Source of the DNA: Amphimedon queenslandica
Lineage: Eukaryota > Porifera > Demospongiae > Haplosclerida > Niphatidae
DNA length: 64,000 nt
Direction of reading: 5' to 3'
NCBI RefSeq assembly: GCF_000090795.2
Contig: NW_003546261.1
Coordinates: forward strand, 128,047-192,046
Both the position numbers and the translations under genes were made by a program. Position 1 is the first letter of the stretch. Each line of letters opens with the position of its first letter. The notes under the pieces were generated by a model. The model worked only from the letters and a program-made list of their open reading frames with translations. It was not told the DNA's origin and ran no database searches. This document shows positions 25,201 to 34,200 of this stretch, piece after piece.

Positions 25201-28200
25201 TGAGCTTGAATATTGAGTAGTGTTAAATATGAAGATTTTGCATTGGTAACTATGAGAATGTAAAACATTAAGTGACTCTGTCCTCTAGCCACTTGTACTT
25301 GTACGCATTGCTTTATGCAACAAAAAGCTATGCATACAAGTAGAACTAATTCATTAGTGAGGGCTTTGCGCAACAAATCAATTTCATCTTCATACTTCAT
25401 GTATACATGTACTGTACACATGTACATTTAAATTTTAGCACAGACATATTTTATTTTAGATGACATTACATGTACATGAAGATCAATTCAGTGCTAAAGT
25501 AAAGCAAGAGCTGAAAGAGGAAATTAAAAAGAATGAAAGCTTTCAGAAATTTGTTTCTAATTTTAAAATCTCTTATCAAAGTACTGAGAAGTGTAAGTTC
25601 TGTCTCATTATTTTATTTCTTTTCCTCCATTTGTTTCTTGTTATATTTTATAGCTTTTGATATCTACATATAATAACATAAACTTTAATGCATGTACATG
25701 TTAATCATTATTCTACATTAATTAATTTACTTGATAATTCTTGATTTTTGTGGCCCAAGCTGTGTTCATGCATGTACTGTATGCAGACATGGGGTCAATT
25801 ACATTAGAAAGTAATATATTACTATTACTATTAACTAGAAAAAAGTTCTATTACTATTACAATTACATGTTTAGTAGATGTAAATGTAATATATTACTAT
25901 TACTATTACTTCACTAATTTCATTATTACTATTACTATTACTGCATATGCATGACTAAATGTAATCTAATTATATTACGATTACATTATAATTTCAAATC
26001 AATTCTCTTTAAAGCAAATGACCGTTACATTTTATACTTATAAGTTTCTCAAAAACAGTATCAGAAAGTCTGCATTGTTCCAGTCTAAAAAATTTCCCTC
26101 CTATACTGAATACCACTGGAGCAGATGAACCTTTTATCAGAGCAGACAAACTTGAATGCACATACATGTACCAGTACATGTACATTGAACACTTGTACAA
26201 TAATATATTACAATATGTACAATTACTATTATATTACTATTACTTAACTGTCTCCTACTATTACAATTACTATTACTTGGTTTTTTGATTCCTCCATTAC
26301 TATTACTATTACTATTACTTTAAAACATGTAATCTTTACTATTACTATTACTATTATCTATTACTATTACCCCATGTCTGACTGTATGTATACAATTATA
26401 ATATTGTATAGCAGGTATATTCTGTCTGAGTTTCATTTCATTCTTTTCTTTCTCAGTCCTTATGGAACAAATATTTTCTAAACAAAAAGATTTTTTTTCT
26501 CAATGCCATATTGTCTACAAAACAGCCTGCTTAGAATGCTCAATTTTCAAAATGATACAGTAGCTGTATACTAATTAGCAAGCATATTAAGTTTTATAAA
26601 TAAAAATTGCTTTTATTTACTAGGTAATTTTTTAATAATGATTACATTAAGTCATTTGTTACTAATTTTTATTGTAAAATTCAGCTACAAAATAATGAAG
26701 TGTTACATTGTGAAATGCTACATTTGGTACCCACCATTAACAGCTAGTAGCTTTCAAATACCTGATAAATGTAGATGTATGGTATGCATGTACATTGATA
26801 CATGCTTGTACTGTAAATTTTATTCATAAGATGTAGACAGAATTTTTTATTCATTTTTCTTTTGTCATATGTGTATAGGTGACACAATCAGCTTTCTACC
26901 TACTAATCCTTGTTTCGAGAAACTTGTTAAAATATTTTCAGATGACCTTGATAAACTATTTTCAGACAATAATGAGAGCGATGAGAAGGATGGTCATAAA
27001 AAAGAGAGCCATGAAAGCTTTAAAATGAAACATCTTCTAGAACTGATGAGGTCACCAAAAGTATTTCAATAGGTTGATATTTTTTCTCCAGTGTTTTTCA
27101 TAGACAACTTAAACAGCCAGCGACAGCAGCAAAAAGAGCTGATATTGATACTGCACTTCTCACATCTCTTCAAATTCTCTGTGGTGTTTTAAGTTCAGCA
27201 ATATGTAGTGTTGATTCACAAATACCACCTACTTTGTTTAATCAGTATGACTTTTATGCATGTATAAAAATATCTTAAATTATTGTTGTGATTATTTTTA
27301 AAGAGAATTTGATAAAAAAGTCAGGCCATTACAAGATGCACTACTGGCCCTAAAATCACATGAAGAGGTTTTAAATTTCTTATTCTTTTTCAAATCTCTA
27401 CCCTCCTTTTGTTTCTTAGGTCATAATTCATTTGTCCCATTCAAGAAATGATGTAGTCATTCAAGTTTTTGTATTTCTTCGAGAGATTCTTTTCAATAGC
27501 AATGAAAAGTCCCAATGTGCAATAGGTTTGTTGTCATTTTCTTACATTTCTCATATTCATTAATGCTTACCACTGGCTACTTGTATACCGTAAATTATGT
27601 GTTCAATATTTTTGAATCAGGTAATATACTGACAAAAAGCAGAGACGCAAAGTTTTTTCAAAGACTCAATGAAGTACTTGTAAATGCTGCAGTGTTTCTA
27701 GATCAGCTAACATCCTGGACATGGTATTGTGAAATTTATATTATTGCTTTTGTCATTTTAATGTTACAACTTCCATTCAAATTTTGCATACTTGCTTGTT
27801 AGAAGTTGTTTTTGAAGTGCCACTATAAATTCTGTACAGGCAGAGTAGGGTTTCCACAAAGCATGCTACATTGGCTAAACAGCATGCTTTATGAGCTGAG
27901 AAGTACTACATTACAGTACATTATGGTACATGGCATTTGGAACAAAATTAAAATCCAAAAGGATCAGATTCATACAACATAAGGATATACATATAATACA
28001 TGTATATTATATCAGAAAAAATATTTATAAAAATGAAGAATTCACTTTTAGCCATTGTTGACAAAATATTTTGAAAATGGAAATTATATCCTTTATGTAA
28101 TTTTTGTTTCAATACCTTGTACTGGGTTTTTGGCCAAATTTTTGAGCAACTTTACAAGTAGCTGCTGGAAACTATGCCAAAATCCTGCAGGAATCCCTAG

Positions 28201-31200
28201 GCAGATATTATTATTCTTTAAGTACATGTACATGTATGTATCTTTATTGGTATAGGCAATTTAATGACAATGTTAAAAAAGCTGTGTACCCTCCTGAAAC
28301 TGAACAAGCTTCAGAATTGGTATCACTGATAAGCATCTAGCTTTATATACATGTAAATCTATGTCAAAATAAAATGTAATGTACTGCATGTGCATCATTA
28401 TGTTTAATTTTTTACACACTATTAATAATTATATGAAAAAATTGGTCTTAGTTAATTTTATGCAGTCTTACAAATTATTATTATGTCATCTTTACTAAAA
28501 TGTATGTACATGTAGGCAACATTGCAACCTGACACTGGAACAGCTTTTTATAGAAGAGAAATGGAAGAGCCTGTCAGAGGACTAGAAGAAACTGAAGGAA
28601 CTGCGGGCAGTGAACGAGTAGAAGACAGTGGCAGTAGAGGAGTTGAAGGAAATGGCAGCAGAGAAGTAAACAAAACAAGTGAAAAATTAGAAAACATTAA
28701 TGTAAGGATCTTGATAAGAGAAAAAATCCACTAAAAATCTGAGAGATGTCATTTTTATTAGAATTATGTATTTTGAAATGTTATTGATTTTATAGGAAGC
28801 TTCAATTGTTATTAGAAGAGCTAATGTAGCACTTGATCTAATCTCTCGGATATGTGATGGACAGAAACAGGAAATGCAAAATGTACTACGAGAACCTGTA
28901 AGATATAAACTTAAGCATAGAGCCATATGATCTAGCTAATCCTTTTTTGTCTTTACTGTTTATAAGACCTATGAATTAACGACATTGTTTTTAACTTTGT
29001 GCATATTGTACATGTTTTATGTACACTTAGTCTCATTACACCCATTGCAGTGAATGTGACAAGACTATAATATAGTGTATTGCAATTATAAAATTCTTTT
29101 GAAAGTTTCCATTCACAAAAAATTTGTGCTAGCTAACTGTTGACAAAGGCAGTGCATATTATGGCATGGTAATTTTTGTGTAATTTAATTTTTTTTGTAG
29201 CATCTGCAGAATATAAATATTGTTGGAGCAGTCACTAGACTGTTTCAAACTTTACTACAAAATTTTAATGAGGAAAGTTCATGTATCTCTTCAATAAAGA
29301 AAGCAATTCGAGTAACAATTTTATTAAATTGTAATTCAATTGTGTCTCTTCTCTTAGGCACTAATAGAGTTATGTGTTGGGAACTATGCTAATCAAGTAG
29401 TTGCTGTCAATGGTCAAGTTGGTGACTCAATTAATGCTGTACTACGTTGCACAAAGGAATCACATCCCAAGATTGAAGTATGTAATTTAGTTGCATAGAT
29501 GAAAAATTTTCCTTTTTACTATCAATAGATAAGGAAAATAATGAGTGTCAAAGCTTCAGCTATTGAGTTGTTAGAGGTTTTGCTTGAAGAAACTAATGAA
29601 AACAGTAAAGCTCTTGCTCAAGAAATAGCTCGTGATGTCTCTGTTGAAGACATTACATTGACAATGGAAGAAATTTGGGTGAGCATTCACTAGTGTCAGG
29701 GTTCTCTTTATAGGTGATGCAGTACCACCAGAAAAGCATCACACTGTATTGTATTACTATTGTGTAAGAAATGTATTCCACCAACTTAGTCACACTTGCT
29801 AATTAAATTAGCAATGATTTAATTCAGTTGTGTGTTGATAGTTTATTGGCCTCGCCCAGCTTTGCGTAGGCGAGGACTAGGTACTCTGTTTGTCTGTCTG
29901 TCATTCATTCATTCTGTGTGCTATATTTTGTCTTTGAAAATGTATATCTTTGCAATCGCTTACTCTAAATCTGAGGGAACTTCTCTTCTGTTATAGGAAA
30001 AGTCTTGCTTTACTGTCTTGAGATGTTTACAGGGCAGCTTTAGCTGGTAGAAGCTTTTTAACTCTCGAGAAAATGCCCAGCAATAGTGGTAGTACTCTGG
30101 AGGTAAATGAGACTTTTTTCCAGTAGATCAAGACTAGTTATTGTTTTAATATGTGTGGGACTCTTTGAAATCTTTCTTGTTGGTGAGTTATAGCTTCTTG
30201 AATTTCAATCCGAGTGAACTGTAGGTAGTCTAAAGGACCTAAACTCTCTCAAATCACTCAATTTACATCTAGGCAACAGTATTTGTGCCATTATAATGTC
30301 ATATAGCGTTTATAAGAGAAAAATCTGAAACTTCCTTCTTGTTGCAGGGCTTACTGCCATCAAATAATTAATAGTTGATGATGTCATGCCACACCTCCAA
30401 TTTGGGAGTAGCTGGAGTATGCTGCTACTTCTGCAGGCATGCAGTCTGGTTTGTTTTTAGAATGTGTATGTTTGATAGAGACCACATCAAAAGCTGTGGT
30501 TTTGCAACCCATGATGCTATTTTTTAAATAAGAGTGTATAAATAGTTGATAAAATCCAAGTGTTAGTTGGAATTTGTAAACACATCACAAATTTTTGGAG
30601 GGACTCCAGAGTCCCATCATGCTTTTCACACTTGCCCAGAGTGTCACTTTTGATCTAAATGTACAGGTGTACTTGCAGGTCAGCTTGGCTAGCTAAGCCT
30701 AACACTTCCTAATCAACTATAGGGGCGAGGCCATGCACCTTTGGTGTCTCGTAGTTGTGTTAGCACTTGAAAAAATCTTGATTGGTACCGCATTGTATGT
30801 GTAGTACTAAGTTATGAAATTTCTAAAAATGACCAGTAACTGTAACACTAGACTTCAAATTTGACAAAAAATTTCGACTATTTTTTGTATACCAGATTCA
30901 TTAACAATTATAAATATAATATCAGTGATGGTGTTTTTTCTGTCATTTATATAATTGGGATTTACTATTTTGATTTCATAGCAATCTGGCTATGGCATGG
31001 ACAAAATCAAATCAGAAAGAAGATTATTCAAGTATGTGTATAAATTTAGGTGCATTCCTGAGTCTTTATGTTTATATTTAGAGCTCATCAAGTGTTGATG
31101 AAGATTTCAGACTCTATAGGTGAAGATTTTGAAAGCTATGGTTAGTTACACAATATTAATTGATAGTAGTGTTATTTTGATCCTTGCAGCTAATTATAAA

Positions 31201-34200
31201 AATCAAAGAATGAGTGAGCACTTAAATCAATTCTCACAAAGCATTGAAGTGAACTATGAGACACAAAATGGAGAAGAAATTTTAGCAAAAGTTTATTTTC
31301 AATTTGATCCCAAAGTAAGTTATGTACTATATACTTTACCTTAAAAGTAGAGTTGAAGTTTATTAAATTAGCTGCTCATATAACAGAAGTCATACAAATT
31401 AAACCCAATGAAGCCTAGCTACCATGACATTTTAAGTAATGTCTTTATAGTTATATTGGAGATTCTGTTAATGTTGTTATCTATTCCTTTCTTGTTATAA
31501 ATAAACACATGCCTACTCCTATATCAGAAACAGTCATGTGCATGCAATATGCTGTTGTGTCATGTTTTGTAATGTAACTTTATACTAGGAACAATTGGAA
31601 GATGATGTAAAAGATGTTGTTAAGAAGAATATAAAAAGAGAATCACTCAAAGACAAAGTGACAGATCTTCTTCATTGGATGAAAGCAATTAGAAAGAACA
31701 ATCGATATCAAGTAAGTTTAAGGAGTCTCCATTTCATCATAATTTTTACAATTTTCTATTCTAAATATTACAGGCTCAGCTTAAGGCCAATTTTTTCTTT
31801 CATAAAGTCATGTTTGCAACGTGAGTTGTGCATTTTTGTTTTATGTACATTATAATTATGCTCCAGGAATTTGAGAAGATTTGTACTTGCTATTCTGACA
31901 TTGATATTGAACTTTTTTGTTATATTTTTTTCTGATGTGCCTGCAAGGTATGAGAAATGAGAGTAAGAAAGAAAATAAATGTTTCATTAATTTTTCTATT
32001 GCAGTTCAATAAATGCTAACCATACTGTCACAAATGAGTCACCTGACTATACAGTTACCAATGAGCCTGATGCGACTTCAAATGTTTGGTTTACTGGCTA
32101 TTTGCTATATATTCTTGGTTCTCTACATGTTATTTTGTCACTATGGATGGTCATTGACTATTATGTTAGAGAGTGGCAAAATATTTTGTTTAATTTTCTG
32201 AGAGGATCTTTCTGGAGAGCAATGTAGGGCTTGTCACTAACTAGTCACTATTGAGATACTAATTTATGTTTGAATTGTGTTCAAGCCCTTTTTTGCTTTA
32301 GTACTAATTACATTCAATTCCACTTTGTAACAGGAAAGCTTTATGTGGCCTATGATATTTTAAGTATTGATAAAATGAAAAATTTACAGGGAACTTATTG
32401 TTGTAATTTGTAAATGCATAAAAAATGTCCTTTTAAATATTGAAAATTATGAAAAGCAACAAGTAAATAATTTTGTCTGTAATAAAAGTGTTACAATACC
32501 ATTTAACCTTAGGTTTAATAAATGGAGTAAAGTGATCTGGGGCTTGAAAGTACTATCTATTAAAGAAAAGCCTGTTCAAAAGTATTTCGAGGTGTCCTTT
32601 TTCACTTTTTCTCCTTTGTATCGGATAATTTTTCTCCTCTTCTCCATTTTTGCACTTGCAACCTCTGGTTATTTATACTGTGGATGCATATTATATTTGT
32701 TTCTGGACAATGATGTGCTGCAACAAGTTCTTGTTGCAATCAAGAGAAGTGGTGAGTATTTTTAAAATTTTATGATTAAAGTTATTTTATGAAGGTTTCA
32801 TAAAATATTATTTGTATTGTATCTACTTTTATAACTAAAAAGAAACCAAGCAATGCAAAAAATTAGGTTCCTTTATAATAAATACATGCTCTATTAACCT
32901 CGCCACGTGTAGGTGGATGTGTTGGTAAAGCGATTACTTTGTCAATGTGTTAAGTGCAGATTTTACTTTATTTCAAGCTGTTGTTACTTTCTGTTGAATT
33001 CCAGGAGAGTCTCATGATCATCACTGCCGCATAGAAAAAAGTTTTTCTGACTTATTTAAGCCCCAATTTTCCTTCTTTAAGGTAGGTAAAGTGAAGTATG
33101 CTGCCAAATGTAGTCAGCCCAGGATATCTCTCTTTTTGGTAAAGCAATCTAGTGTTGTAATATGTCAAACAACAGAGTACAACTTTTTAAAAATGTATGT
33201 GTGTAATTACTGCAGCATGCTTCTTTTTTACTTTTGCTAGTCCAAACTATACATGCATTTCCGAGCAGTTAGATTCTTTAAACTTTACAAGCTTCTATGA
33301 AACAAGTAGAGTATAAAGAATGTGTACATGGAAGTCCACAAAAAAGTTTAAGCTTCTTTATCACAGTGCCTATATGGCATCATTTTACTGTGTGTAATTG
33401 AGCCATGTCTACTGACATTTTTATGCTAAATACTCTCTGCTCAAGGGTCTGTGCTTAGGTGCTAATTTTTTCATAAACTATGCACATGGAGGATATTTCA
33501 CTAAAGCATACTAAATGAGCTGAACAAAGCATGCTTCATGACCTGACAATCACTACAATACAGGGCATTTGGACCAACTTAGAATTTGTAAAAAATTCAA
33601 TTTTGATTGAAATCAGCTCAAAATTTCTACGCAACATAATTACATTATAATTAACAATTATTTAAACTGAGAATCCTCTCCTAGTAACTTTTGATAAAAT
33701 TTGGCCTTAGACCAAAGGCTATAGCCTTGGGTCATTGGCCCAATTTTGTTGCAAATTGAAAAATTCATTCAAAAATCCAAATTTGATCAGAAAGTTAATA
33801 TACAGAATCAGCTACAAAATAAAAAATGCATAAAAATTATTAAAAATTGAAATTTCTCTGCTGTATAGGATTTATGGCTCAATTTTTGAGCAATTTGACA
33901 GTTTGCTGACAAAAACCTGCATGCCAATATCCTATTGGAAACCCTGTACACATGTATTTTTAATTGTCATTATAATTTTCTTTATCTTTTCCTCTTTTCA
34001 TAGCTAAACAGCTCATTATCCTTGGTCTTCTTGGTCTGAGTGTCCTATTGATGTTTTCAGTAATTTCTTTTGTTTTTCTCCGAAATTTTTTTGATAATGA
34101 GACAATTTTTTGTCGTACATTGATTGAATGCTACGTTTCAGTGATAAGAGAAGGATTATTGGGTACTATTGGAACGGTATGTTATATATTAGACTCAGTG

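Noticed and set aside
33006-33082. Exon-like piece in the intron before the pore exon
   Set aside because: The exons at 32513-32751 and 34004-34176 join in phase and in family alignment without it.
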